Shown here: positions 1-10,654 of the stretch, piece by piece
How positions within the stretch are numbered: the first letter of the stretch is position 1
How the letters are laid out: each line of letters opens with the position of its first letter
Assembly (NCBI RefSeq): GCF_028748785.1
Contig: NZ_CP110496.1
Location: forward strand, 62,001 to 126,000
DNA length: 64,000 bases
Source of the DNA: Candidatus Purcelliella pentastirinorum
GTDB lineage: Bacteria; Pseudomonadota; Gammaproteobacteria; Enterobacterales; Enterobacteriaceae
Direction of reading: 5' to 3'
Made by a program: the position numbers and the translations under genes
Notes under the pieces: generated by a model
Told to the model about the DNA's origin: nothing
What the model saw: only the letters and a program-made list of their open reading frames with translations
The model's database searches: none

Positions 1-1586
<1,586 letters not shown>

Positions 1587-1636
1587 TTATCTTCCTATAT
1601 AGTTTTTATTTTTTTAATGTTATTTTGATATATAAG

Positions 1637-2749
1637 CTATAATTTCATTGGCATAATTATATACAATGATGATGTTTTTTTTTTATCTTTTTGTATTTGT
1701 ACAGCTGATTTATTATCTGTTATTAACATTTTTATTAATTTACAGTTTAATATGTTGATTATGTCTAATAGATAAATTATATTAAAACATATTTCTATTT
1801 TATTATTTTGTTTATTTATTTTTATTTTTTCTTCGGCTTCTTCTTTTAATTGATTATTTGTTTTTATTGTTAGTATTTTTTTTTCAATTATTAATTTTAC
1901 TCCTTTTAATTTATTATTTGATAATATAGAGACTCTATTTAATGATTCTTGAAATATTTTTTTTTCTATTTTTATAATTAAGTTTGGATATTTTGGTAGT
2001 ATATTTTTGTAATGAGGAAAATTATTCTTTATTAATCTAGAAGTGAAAATAAAATTATTAGTATATATTCTAATATTGTTATTATTAAGTTCTATTTTTA
2101 ATTTTTCTTCTTTATTTTTATAGTTTATTAATTTCTTTAATTCTATTATACCTTTTGAAGGTATTATGATTGATTTTGATTTTTTTATATCATTTAATAC
2201 TTTTTTTTTACATATTGCTAATCTATGTCCATCAGTTGCAACTGATGATATTTTTTTTTGTTGAATTTTTAATAAAATTCCGTTTAAGTAATGTCTTATA
2301 TCTTTTTTTGCCATTGAAAATTGTGTTTTTTTTATTAAATTATTTAGAGTATTTTTTTTTATGTATAAAGTATTTTCTTTTTCCCAGTTTTGTATTTTAG
2401 GAAATTGATTGTATGGTATATTTGATATGGAAAATTTACTTTGTTTAAAAGAAATAAGTAATTTGTTTTTTTTTAGATCAAAATTTATTTCTGATTTTTT
2501 TGGTAGATTTTTACAAATTTTGAATAGTTTATTACCAGATACTGTTGTTACTATTGATTTATATTGTTTTTTTATTTTTATTTTAGCAGATATATCAATT
2601 TCTAAATTACTGCTATATAGTAACAATTCATTTTTATTTATCTTTAGAACAATATTAGATAAAATAGGTAATTTGGGTTTGTTTGATAAAGGATTTATTA
2701 TTGGTTTTAGTATATTTATTAAATCTTCTCTTATTAAGTTGAATTTCAT
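1637..2749 (-). CDS. dnaN: DNA polymerase III beta sliding clamp
   Basis: Sliding clamp that tethers Pol III to DNA. The 370-residue protein is close to the usual 366 of E. coli. The N-terminus (MKFNLIREDLINILKPI, then LPILSNIVL) and the C-terminal PMKL ending (E. coli PMRL) are typical, and TDGHRLAIC is the conserved mid-protein motif. It follows dnaA by 8 bases, so the two are probably co-transcribed as in E. coli, with gyrB next. Basic residues, mostly Lys, are enriched, as expected from the base composition. Confidence 0.96.
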   Translation of the reverse strand: MKFNLIREDLINILKPIINPLSNKPKLPILSNIVLKINKNELLLYSSNLEIDISAKIKIKKQYKSIVTTVSGNKLFKICKNLPKKSEINFDLKKNKLLISFKQSKFSISNIPYNQFPKIQNWEKENTLYIKKNTLNNLIKKTQFSMAKKDIRHYLNGILLKIQQKKISSVATDGHRLAICKKKVLNDIKKSKSIIIPSKGIIELKKLINYKNKEEKLKIELNNNNIRIYTNNFIFTSRLIKNNFPHYKNILPKYPNLIIKIEKKIFQESLNRVSILSNNKLKGVKLIIEKKILTIKTNNQLKEEAEEKIKINKQNNKIEICFNIIYLLDIINILNCKLIKMLITDNKSAVQIQKDKKKTSSLYIIMPMKL

Positions 2750-2757
2750 TTTATTAT

Positions 2758-3792
2758 TTAGTAAGAAAGTTTTTTTATTATTTTTTTTAAATCTTCTTCA
2801 AGATTATAGTTTTCTTTGCATAATTTTTTTATTTTTTTACATGCATATAATACAGTAGTATGGTTCCTTTTACCAAAGGAATTTCCTATTTTAGATAAAC
2901 TATAATTTGTTAATTTTTTAGTTACAATCATTGCAATTTGTCTTGGAATGGTTATTGATTTTATTTTACATTTTGATATCATGTCATTTGTTTTTATTTT
3001 ATAATATTTTGCTATTGTTTTTTGTATTTTTTTTATTGTTATTAATTTATTGTCTTTAAATATTATATCTTTTAAAACGTTTTTTACAAAGTTAATTGTT
3101 ATTTTTGATTTTTCAAAATTAGATTTAGCTATAATTCTATTTAATGCACCTTCTATTTCTCTTACGTTTGTTTTTATATATTTAGCAATAAATTCCGCTG
3201 TTTCATTTGATAATATTATATTATTTTCTTTTGTTTTTTTAATTATTATTTTTATTCTTGTTTTTAAGTCTGGTGGTTTTATGAACATAGTTAATCCACA
3301 TTCGAATCTTGATATTAATTTATTTTTTAATCCTTTAAGGGCTTTTGGGTGTTTATTGGATGTTAATATAATTTGTTGTTTATCTTCTAATAATGTATTA
3401 AATGTGTGGAAAAATTCTTCTTGTGATCTTTTTTTATTTGCAAAAAATTGTATGTCATCTAATAATAATACATTTACTGATCTATAGTATTTTTTAAAAT
3501 TTTCTATTTTATTATTTTTTAATGCCATAACCATATATTGTACAAATCTTTCTGAATTTATGTATACAACTTTTATATTATTATTTTTTGAAATTATTTT
3601 ATTTCCTATTGCATTTAATAAATGTGTTTTACCAACACCAGTAGATCCATATATAAAAAGTGGATTATATTTTTTATCTAATTTGTTTGCTATTTGAAAT
3701 GTTAATGTTTTGACAAATTTATTAGATTTACCTTCTATAAAATTTTTGAATTTATATTTTTTATTAATATTAGATTTATATATTGAATTCAT
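2758..3792 (-). CDS. dnaA: Chromosomal replication initiator DnaA, domains III-IV only
   Basis: Replication initiator ATPase. The open frame encodes 344 residues against 467 in E. coli. It begins at the junction to domain III (FKNFIEGKSNKF) and contains Walker A (GSTGVGKTHLL), Walker B (LLLDDIQFF), sensor and arginine-finger regions, then the domain IV helix-turn-helix. The domain IV signature reads NHTTV where E. coli has DHTTV, so the base-contacting Asp433 is Asn here. Domain I (DnaB and DiaA contacts) and the domain II linker are not part of this frame; remains of domain I lie immediately upstream with stops (3801-4031). The ATG sits at the end of an 11-base A run. Whether a longer protein is ever made is unclear. 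Confidence 0.93.
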   Translation of the reverse strand: MNSIYKSNINKKYKFKNFIEGKSNKFVKTLTFQIANKLDKKYNPLFIYGSTGVGKTHLLNAIGNKIISKNNNIKVVYINSERFVQYMVMALKNNKIENFKKYYRSVNVLLLDDIQFFANKKRSQEEFFHTFNTLLEDKQQIILTSNKHPKALKGLKNKLISRFECGLTMFIKPPDLKTRIKIIIKKTKENNIILSNETAEFIAKYIKTNVREIEGALNRIIAKSNFEKSKITINFVKNVLKDIIFKDNKLITIKKIQKTIAKYYKIKTNDMISKCKIKSITIPRQIAMIVTKKLTNYSLSKIGNSFGKRNHTTVLYACKKIKKLCKENYNLEEDLKKIIKKLSY

Positions 3793-3800
3793 TTTTTTTT

Positions 3801-4031
3801 TTAATTTTTAATTTTATTTTTTTTGTTATTAAAATAATATTTTAGTGAAGAATGTATATTGTTTATATATTTATTGTTTATTAATTCCAGAATAAATTTA
3901 TTTGAAGCATATAATACTAAAGTACTTTTATTAAATATTTTTTTTAAAAGTCTTATCCATATGTTAAATTATGTTGTTATTAGTTTATTTTTTAAGACTA
4001 TTAAATATTTTCGCTAAAGAATAATTAATAT
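3801..4031 (-). pseudogene. dnaA: Relic of DnaA domain I, separated from dnaA by stops
   Basis: Reading codons from 4031 down to the TAA at 3803-3801 gives a gapless match to E. coli DnaA from residue 1 to about 70. Examples are IWIR at the position of MWIR, STLVLYASNKFIL at NTLALYAPNRFVL, and NNKYINNI at RDKYLNNI. Three lesions block translation: the start codon position is ATA (4029-4031), Trp6 is TAG (4014-4016) and Glu21 is TAA (3969-3971). The segment then ends at TAA and is out of frame with the intact dnaA frame starting at 3792. No ATG is available in this frame. I read it as a recent fossil of the lost N-terminal domain. Confidence 0.85.
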
Positions 4032-4304
4032 TATTTACTTTTTGAAATTAATAAAAATGAATATTTATTTAATATTACAAATTCAATATTATTAAAATAA
4101 TATCACATTATGTGTTTCGTATATATAGAATATATAATTTAATTAATTTATAATATTTTATATAAAATATTATTGAATATTTTATTTTTTAGTTAGATTA
4201 TTAAATCTTGTAACTTTTTATTTTAAGTGTTAATTTAATATAATATTATATGTTTGATTTAACGTTTTTATTTAATAGAATAATTTATGAGAAAATTTTA
4301 ATTT
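4032..4304. other. Intergenic region between dnaA relic and rpmH
   Basis: About 270 bases of almost pure A+T between the divergent dnaA and rpmH operons. It presumably holds the promoters of both. I see no convincing DnaA-box cluster, hairpin or small gene. Confidence 0.6.
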
Positions 4305-4445
4305 ATGAAACGTACATTTCAACCTTCTTTAATAAAACGTAGTCGTTTGCACGGGTTTCGTGCTAGAATGTCTACTAAAAATGGTCGTAATATTTTAGCT
4401 AGAAGACGTTTTAAAGGTCGTATTCGTTTGGCTATTTTACGGTAA
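4305..4445 (+). CDS. rpmH: 50S ribosomal protein L34
   Basis: Small basic ribosomal protein of 46 residues, exactly the E. coli length: begins MKRTFQPS, contains HGFRARM and [10 protein letters not shown], ends RLAILR. It is too short for a 60-residue ORF cutoff and was found by reading the sequence. It opens the conserved rpmH-rnpA-yidD-yidC-mnmE string. Confidence 0.96.
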   Translation: MKRTFQPSLIKRSRLHGFRARMSTKNGRNILARRRFKGRIRLAILR

Positions 4446-4499
4446 TAAAGAAAATCTTATTTTGTGTATTATTTTTTTTAATTTTTTATTTTATTTATT

Positions 4500-4847
4500 A
4501 TGAATTTCTGTTATTCTAAGAAATATAGGTTATTGCATAATTTCGAATTTAAAAACATTTTATTTAAAAAAAATAGGGTAATTACTCTATTTTTTAATGT
4601 TTTTTTTATTTATAATAATTTAATTTTTCCTAGATTAGGTATTATAATAAGTAAAAAAGTTATTAGGTTATCCAGTGATCGTAATCGTATAAAACGATTA
4701 TTAAGAGAAAGTTTTAGAATGAATAAAAAAAATATAAGATTCATTGATTTTGTAATATTTCCTAAAAGGATTTTATGTAATTTAAATAATAATGAAATAT
4801 TTAAATTATTAGATGATTTGTGGTGTAGATATGCTATTAATAATTAA
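4500..4847 (+). CDS. rnpA: Ribonuclease P protein component
   Basis: Protein subunit of RNase P, which matures tRNA 5' ends with the rnpB RNA (not in this window). It has 115 residues (E. coli 119). The hallmark basic motif DRNRIKRLLRESFR is intact, preceded by the RLGIIISKKVIR strand. It starts 54 bases after rpmH and overlaps the start of yidD by 17 bases, as in free-living relatives where these genes overlap or abut. Confidence 0.95.
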   Translation: MNFCYSKKYRLLHNFEFKNILFKKNRVITLFFNVFFIYNNLIFPRLGIIISKKVIRLSSDRNRIKRLLRESFRMNKKNIRFIDFVIFPKRILCNLNNNEIFKLLDDLWCRYAINN

Positions 4848-5082
4848 TTTTTTTATTTGTTTAATAGAATTATATCAAAATGTATTTAGTTTTTTTTTAT
4901 TGCCTTCTTGTAGATTTTATCCCACATGTTCTATTTATGCACAAATGGCATTATTTCGTTTTGGTTTATTTAAAGGAATTATTTTAATTTTTTTAAGATT
5001 GTTAAGATGTCATTCTTTAAATACTGGTGGAAAAGATTTTTTACCTGTGTCATTTAATATTTTTAATATATTAAAAAAATGA
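4831..5082 (+). CDS. yidD: Membrane protein insertion efficiency factor YidD
   Basis: Small membrane-associated protein thought to assist YidC-dependent insertion. The chosen ATG at 4831 gives 83 residues (E. coli 85). An upstream ATG at 4813 in the same frame would add six residues deeper into rnpA and does not fit the family start. Family signature visible: PSCRFYPTCSIYA, RFGLFKG and RCHSLNTGGKD. It is located between rnpA and yidC as usual. Confidence 0.9.
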   Translation: MLLIINFFICLIELYQNVFSFFLLPSCRFYPTCSIYAQMALFRFGLFKGIILIFLRLLRCHSLNTGGKDFLPVSFNIFNILKK

Positions 5083-5089
5083 TTTGTAT

Positions 5090-6706
5090 ATGTATAATCA
5101 ATTTAGATTTATCTTTATTATTTTTTTATTTATTTCATGTTTTTTATGGCAGACGTGGATAAATGATCATTTACAATCTTCAAAACATGAAGATAATTTA
5201 AGTTTTTTTTCTGAAATAAATAATAAATATAAAGATTATAATAGTATTATAAATGTTAAAACGGATGTTTTATCTGTTAAGATTAATGCTTATGGTGGAG
5301 ATATAGAACAAGCTAAATTATTATGTTATTCAAATAAATTAAATACTTTTTCTCCTTATAAAATTTTAGAAATTTTACCTAACTTTATTTATCAAGCGCA
5401 AAGTGGAATTCTAAAGATAGAAAATATTAATAAAAGAAAGGGTTTTATTCGTCATTATTATAATTTTTATAAAAATAATTATAAATTATTATCTGGTAAA
5501 GATGAATTAATAGTACCTATTAAATATACGGATATTGACGGAGTTATTTATACTAAAGTTTTTATTTTTAAAAGAGGTAAATATTATGTTAACGTTAAAC
5601 ATTTTATTCGTAATGTTTCTCATAACACTTTACATTTATCTATGTTTGGTCAATTAAAACAATCATTTGATCTTCCGGAAGAAAAAAACATTAATTTTAC
5701 TAAAAGTAGATTGTCTATCAATAGTTTTAGAGGTGCCGCTTATTCTACTGAAAATAATAAATATGTTAAATATAAATTTGATGATATTATTAAAAATAAT
5801 AATTTAAATATATCAACTTATGGTGGATGGATTTCTATGCTTCAACAATATTTTATTACAGCTTGGATACCTCAAAATCATAATAAGAATATTTTTTATA
5901 CTGATCATTTTTATTTATTAAATAAAAAAATAGTAGTTATAGGTTATAGATCACCTGTAATTAATATTCCTCCTGGTAAAAGTAAAATTTTTAATTCAAT
6001 TTTATGGATTGGGCCTAAAATACAAAATGAGTTATCTTTAGTTGCACCTTATTTAGATTTTACAGTTGATTATGGTTTTTTATGGTTTATTTCTCAACCA
6101 TTATTTAATTTATTGAAGTTAATACATAATCTATTTGGTAATTGGGGGGTTTCTATTATAATAATTACATTATTTGTAAGAATGATTATGTATCCTTTAA
6201 CTAAAGTGCAATATATTTCTGTTGTTAAAATGAAAATGCTACAACCTAAGATAGAAGAAATAAGATCAAGGTTCAAAAATGATAAAAAACGTATCACTCA
6301 AGAAATGATATTATTGTATAAACATGAAAAAGTTAATCCATTTGGTGGATGTTTGCCTCTTATAATTCAAATGCCAATTTTTTTAGCTCTTTATTATATG
6401 TTAATGAATTCTATTGAACTAAGACACGCAAATTTTATATTTTGGATACATGATCTTTCATCTCAAGATCCTTGTTATATATTACCTATTTTAATGGGAA
6501 TTACTATGTTTATGATTCAAAAGATATCACCTAATAGTGTTAATGATCCAATTCAAAAAAAGGTTATGAATATTATGCCTTTTATTTTTACAATATTTTT
6601 TTTATGGTTTCCATCTGGTTTGGTATTATATTATGTTGTTAGTAATTTGATTACAATTCTTCAACAACATATTATATATAAGTCTATTAAAAAACATGAT
6701 TTATAG
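5090..6706 (+). CDS. yidC: Membrane protein insertase YidC
   Basis: Inner-membrane insertase working with or without SecYEG. It has 538 residues from the ATG at 5090 (E. coli 548); a TTG two codons earlier is possible but unlikely. It has an N-terminal membrane anchor ending FLWQTW, a large periplasmic domain, and then the conserved five-helix core (WGVSIIIITLFVRMIMYPLT, NPFGGCLPLIIQMPIFLALYYML, FPSGLVLYYVVSNLITI). The gene starts 7 bases after yidD. Confidence 0.96.
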   Translation: MYNQFRFIFIIFLFISCFLWQTWINDHLQSSKHEDNLSFFSEINNKYKDYNSIINVKTDVLSVKINAYGGDIEQAKLLCYSNKLNTFSPYKILEILPNFIYQAQSGILKIENINKRKGFIRHYYNFYKNNYKLLSGKDELIVPIKYTDIDGVIYTKVFIFKRGKYYVNVKHFIRNVSHNTLHLSMFGQLKQSFDLPEEKNINFTKSRLSINSFRGAAYSTENNKYVKYKFDDIIKNNNLNISTYGGWISMLQQYFITAWIPQNHNKNIFYTDHFYLLNKKIVVIGYRSPVINIPPGKSKIFNSILWIGPKIQNELSLVAPYLDFTVDYGFLWFISQPLFNLLKLIHNLFGNWGVSIIIITLFVRMIMYPLTKVQYISVVKMKMLQPKIEEIRSRFKNDKKRITQEMILLYKHEKVNPFGGCLPLIIQMPIFLALYYMLMNSIELRHANFIFWIHDLSSQDPCYILPILMGITMFMIQKISPNSVNDPIQKKVMNIMPFIFTIFFLWFPSGLVLYYVVSNLITILQQHIIYKSIKKHDL

Positions 6707-6735
6707 AAAACATTACTTTTAATATTTATTTATCC

Positions 6736-8094
6736 ATGAATTTCACTGATACTATTTTAGCACAAGTTACTCCTGCAGGTAAAAGTGGTGTAGCGGTGTT
6801 ACGTATTTCTGGTTCTTGTAGTAAAGACATTGCTTTGCATTTACTAAATAAAATACCTAAAATACGTTATGCTGAATATTTACCTTTTTATGATTCTGAA
6901 AATAAAATTATTGATCAGGGTATAGCATTATTTTTTTTAGCCCCTAATTCTTTAACTGGAGAAGATATTTTGGAATTGCAGTGTCATGGTAGTTTAGTTG
7001 TTATAGATTTATTGATTGAGCACATATTATCTTTATCTATTGTTAGAATGGCAGAGCCAGGTGAATTTTTGAAAAGAGCTTTTTTAAATAATAAAATAGA
7101 TCTAATTCAGGCTGAAGCTATTTCAGATTTAATAAATGCAGATTCTATTAAAGTTGCTAGGTTAGCAATGAACTCTTTTAAGGGTTTATTTTCTAATAGA
7201 ATAAATATTGTTATGTCTAAATTGAAAGATATAAGAGTATATATTGAAGCTTACATTGATTTTTTACATGATGATTATATTAATTTTAATTTTATAGATG
7301 AAATAAATAATTTAATTAATGAAATAAATGATATAAAACATTCTTCATATGATGGTAGTATTTTACGTGAGGGAATTAAATTTGTTTTTTCTGGATTTCC
7401 AAATGTAGGTAAATCTACATTGTTTAATTTATTATCAGAAAATGATATTTCTATAGTTAGTGATATTCCTGGAACTACTAGGGATGTTTTACGTGAATAT
7501 ATTAATATTGATCATTTGTCATTATGTATTGTTGATACCGCTGGTTTAAATGATTCTGATGATAAAATAGAAAAAATAGGTGTTGATCGTGCTTGGATTG
7601 AATTAAAAGGAGCGGATCATATTTTTTTTGTTATAGATAATGATGTATTTAAAAATAAGTTTTTACTTTTTAATTATTTATCATTAATAAAAAATAAAAC
7701 ATTTTCTAGCATACCAATAACTATTGTGAATAATAAAATTGATCTTTTAAATAAATCACCATGTATTAAAAGTATCAATTCATATCCAATTATTTATTTA
7801 TCTGCTTTAACCGGTCATGGTATTTGTTTATTGAAAAAATATATTAAGGATATTGTTAAAACATCTAGAAATATTGAAGGTAATTTTTTGGCTAGGCGTA
7901 GACATTTGGATATTTTAGAAAAATCTCTTAAATATTTGAATAATGCAAAATATTGTTTATTAAATAATTATTCATTAGAATTATTAGCTGAAGAATTACG
8001 TAATGTTTATCAAATATTGGGTGGGATTAATGGTATTCTAACTTCTGAAAAATTATATAATGATATTTTTTCTGATTTTTGTATTGGTAAATAG
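6736..8094 (+). CDS. mnmE: tRNA modification GTPase MnmE
   Basis: GTPase that, with MnmG, makes the 5-carboxymethylaminomethyl modification at wobble U34. It has 452 residues (E. coli 454). An N-terminal folate-binding domain starts DTILAQVTPAGKSGVAVLR. The G domain has P-loop GFPNVGKST, switch II DTAGL and NKID. The essential C-terminal CIGK, with its catalytic Cys, is intact. It is the last gene of the rpmH-to-mnmE string. Confidence 0.96.
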   Translation: MNFTDTILAQVTPAGKSGVAVLRISGSCSKDIALHLLNKIPKIRYAEYLPFYDSENKIIDQGIALFFLAPNSLTGEDILELQCHGSLVVIDLLIEHILSLSIVRMAEPGEFLKRAFLNNKIDLIQAEAISDLINADSIKVARLAMNSFKGLFSNRINIVMSKLKDIRVYIEAYIDFLHDDYINFNFIDEINNLINEINDIKHSSYDGSILREGIKFVFSGFPNVGKSTLFNLLSENDISIVSDIPGTTRDVLREYINIDHLSLCIVDTAGLNDSDDKIEKIGVDRAWIELKGADHIFFVIDNDVFKNKFLLFNYLSLIKNKTFSSIPITIVNNKIDLLNKSPCIKSINSYPIIYLSALTGHGICLLKKYIKDIVKTSRNIEGNFLARRRHLDILEKSLKYLNNAKYCLLNNYSLELLAEELRNVYQILGGINGILTSEKLYNDIFSDFCIGK

Positions 8095-8157
8095 GTATAT
8101 TATGTATTTTATTAATTTAATGTAATATTTAAAGGATTTTTTTGTTTTTTGATATTT

Positions 8158-8898
8158 ATGAAAAATTTTTCTAAGTTTTTAAAAAAATTTTCAAATTTAT
8201 TACCTTCTGGGTTTAAACCTAAATTTATCACGGGTAGTGATTTATTAAGATGGCATCACGAGCAAGGTATTTTATATTCTGCTTCTATTACTAGAGATAA
8301 TAAAGCAACTAAAATACAGAAAATGTTTAACAGATCAGGAATACGTGAATTATATATAAATTGTTCTTTTAATAATTATCAAATTGAACATGAAGGACAT
8401 AAAAAAGTATTACATGCAGCACATAGATATGCTAAAGAATTTGATGATAATGTAGCTAGTTTTGTTTTTTTAGGTAATCCCGGTACCGGTAAGAATCATT
8501 TAGCAGCTGCAATTTGTAATTATTTAATTTTACGAAATAAGAGCGTATTAATAGTTACTGTAGCCGATTTAATGTCAAGTATGAAATCTACTTTTAAAGT
8601 TTATAGTGATTTAAGTGAAGAGTATTTATTAAGAAATTTTAGTACTGTAGATTTATTAATTATTGATGAAATAGGTGTTCAAATTCAGTCTAGATATGAA
8701 AAAATTGTTATAAATCAAATTGTTGATAGACGTTCTTCATCTAAAAAATCTACTGGTATGTTATCTAATTTGAATTATTTAAAATTAAGGACTTTATTAG
8801 GTAAAAGAGTTATTGATCGTATGTGTTTGGGTAAAGGATTGTGGTTAAATTTTAATTGGGGTAGTTACAGAAAAAAGGTAAATGTTAATGAATGTTAA
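8158..8898 (+). CDS. dnaC: DNA replication protein DnaC (helicase loader)
   Basis: AAA+ loader that delivers DnaB helicase to the origin. It has 246 residues from the ATG at 8158 (E. coli 245) and is strikingly similar to E. coli DnaC throughout: FKTGEELL-like start, NRSGIR, NCSFNNY, Walker A GNPGTGKNH, Walker B LLIIDEIG, INQIVDRRSSSKK. dnaT, its usual partner gene, is not beside it. It converges with nth, 15 bases away. Retention of DnaC matters because DnaA domain I has been lost. Confidence 0.95.
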   Translation: MKNFSKFLKKFSNLLPSGFKPKFITGSDLLRWHHEQGILYSASITRDNKATKIQKMFNRSGIRELYINCSFNNYQIEHEGHKKVLHAAHRYAKEFDDNVASFVFLGNPGTGKNHLAAAICNYLILRNKSVLIVTVADLMSSMKSTFKVYSDLSEEYLLRNFSTVDLLIIDEIGVQIQSRYEKIVINQIVDRRSSSKKSTGMLSNLNYLKLRTLLGKRVIDRMCLGKGLWLNFNWGSYRKKVNVNEC

Positions 8899-8913
8899 TT
8901 AAATTATTTTTTG

Positions 8914-9548
8914 TTAAAAATAATTTTTGTTTTTGTATTTACATAATTTATTTATTTCACATGAATTGCATAATGGTTTTCTAGCTTTGCATATGTAACG
9001 TCCATGTAGTACTAACCAGTTGTGTATATTTTTTTTAAATTTTTTTGGAATAATTTTATTTAATTTTTTTTCTATTTTAATTGTTGTATTTCCTGTAGCT
9101 ATTTTAGTTCTATTACATATTCTAAATACATGAGTATCAACAGCTATTGTATTTTTATTGTATAATATATTTAGAATAATGTTTGAAGATTTTCTTCCTA
9201 TTCCAGGTAATTTTTCTAATTCTTTTCTATTATTTGGTATTTTATTTTTGTGTTTATTTATTATTATTTTACATATTTTTATTATATATTTTGTTTTATT
9301 ATTAAATAATCCTAAGAATTTTATTTGTTTTTTTAATTTTTTTTTCCCTAGTTTTAGTATTTTTTTTGGTGTATTTGCTGTATGCCATAATTTTTTTGTG
9401 ATTTGATTTACTTTTATATCTTTTGATTTTGCAGATAATATTAATGCAATTAATAGTTCGAATGGTGTTTTATAGTTTAATTCTGTTTTAGGTGTAGGAT
9501 TTTTTTTTTTAAAATTTTTATTATTTCGTTTATTTTTTTATTATTCAT
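8914..9548 (-). CDS. nth: Endonuclease III, single frameshift in an A11 run
   Basis: Base-excision repair glycosylase/AP lyase. The ATG at 9548 starts MNNKKINEIIKILKKK, then the frame breaks in an 11-base A run (9500-9510). The next frame continues NPTPKTELNYKTPFELL and runs without another stop to 8914. It includes the HhH motif LPGIGRK (catalytic Lys), VDTHVFR (catalytic Asp) and the four Fe-S cysteines (CKARKPLCNSCEINKLC). Adding one A gives exactly 211 residues, the E. coli length. With all catalytic residues kept, transcriptional slippage could restore it; otherwise it is a very recent pseudogene. Confidence 0.9.
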
Positions 9549-9852
9549 TTTTAAATAAATTTAATTTGCTTTTTTTTTTAAAATTGTTATTATTTATTTG
9601 TATTTTACAATTATTTTGTATATATTTTATGTAGTTTTAAATAAATTTTATTTTATAAATATATTATTTAATATTTCAGATTTTGAGTATTTTGATTTTT
9701 TATTTTATTTTTTTAAATTTATTTTTTAATAAAATAAATTATATTTAACTTATTTACATTTTAATTTTATTATATTTAATTCTATTAATTTAGTTATTAA
9801 ATAAAATATTAATTTTGTCAAACAATATTTGTTTTATTTTAGGAGAAAAGTT
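9549..9852. other. Intergenic region between nth and ybhL
   Basis: About 300 bases of A+T-rich sequence upstream of two divergent genes. It should contain both promoters. I see only the ribosome-binding site AGGAG at 9841-9845 ahead of ybhL and no further gene or structure. Confidence 0.6.
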
Positions 9853-10566
9853 ATGGTACAATATTCTCGTCAAAATAATACTATTATTCAACAAACTCGT
9901 ACTAGTTTACAAACTTATATGGCTCATGTTTATGGATGGATGACATGCGGTTTATTGTTAACATCTTTTGTTTCTTGGTTTGTATCTAATACCCCTGAAA
10001 TTGTTCAATTAATTTTTAATAATAGGATTATTTTTTTTAGTTTAGTTATTATACAATTGTTAGTAGTATTTGTTTTATCTGGTATGGTTAACTCATTGAG
10101 TGCTACATTAAGTACTAGTTTGTTTATGTTATACTCAGTATTAACTGGATTGACTATGTCTAGCATACTTTTTATTTATACTTTTTCTTCTGTAGCTAGT
10201 TTATTTTTGATAACTTCTGGAATGTTTGGTTTTATGAGTTTTTTTGGATATGTTACTAATAGGGATTTGACCAAAATTGGTAGTTTAGCTTTTATGTTAT
10301 TAATTGGTATTACATTAGCTACAATAGTTAATTTATGGTTAAATAGTTCTCTTTTTACTTGTATATTGAATTATTTAGGTATAGTTGTATTTGTTATTTT
10401 AACTGCATATGATACGCAAAAATTGAAGGATTTTGGTGAAAGTATTATTATTGAAAATAAAAATTCATTTCGTCGTTATTCTATTATCGGTGCATTAACT
10501 CTATATCTTGATTTTATTAATTTATTTATTATATTAATTCGTAATTTTGGTAATAATAGAAGATAA
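9853..10566 (+). CDS. ybhL: Bax inhibitor-1 family inner membrane protein YbhL
   Basis: Multi-pass membrane protein of the BI-1/TMBIM family, whose bacterial members are linked to ion (calcium) leak; the exact role in Enterobacterales is not established. The ATG at 9853, 7 bases after AGGAG, gives 237 residues (E. coli YbhL 234). Seven hydrophobic segments are visible. LQTYMAHVYGWMTCGLLL, AYDTQKLK and GALTLYLDFINLFI match YbhL rather than the paralog YccA. It is followed by ybhQ, a gene from the same E. coli region. Confidence 0.88.
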   Translation: MVQYSRQNNTIIQQTRTSLQTYMAHVYGWMTCGLLLTSFVSWFVSNTPEIVQLIFNNRIIFFSLVIIQLLVVFVLSGMVNSLSATLSTSLFMLYSVLTGLTMSSILFIYTFSSVASLFLITSGMFGFMSFFGYVTNRDLTKIGSLAFMLLIGITLATIVNLWLNSSLFTCILNYLGIVVFVILTAYDTQKLKDFGESIIIENKNSFRRYSIIGALTLYLDFINLFIILIRNFGNNRR

Positions 10567-10654
10567 TATATTTATTATCTTTTATTATTTAATAAATTTT
10601 TTTTTTTATTATTTGTGAAGTTATCTTTTTTTATTTTATTTTTTTTTAGTTATT

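Noticed and set aside
3793-4304. Possible oriC or DnaA-box cluster beside dnaA
   Set aside because: Only one near-match (TTATCCATA around 3954-3962) is present, and it is the coding sequence for the conserved Trp-Ile region of the DnaA relic. No repeat cluster is seen, and in Enterobacterales oriC is not normally at dnaA.
9158-9406. Hydrophobic 82-residue plus-strand ORF
   Set aside because: It lies antisense to the HhH and Fe-S half of nth, whose minus-strand reading is strongly conserved.
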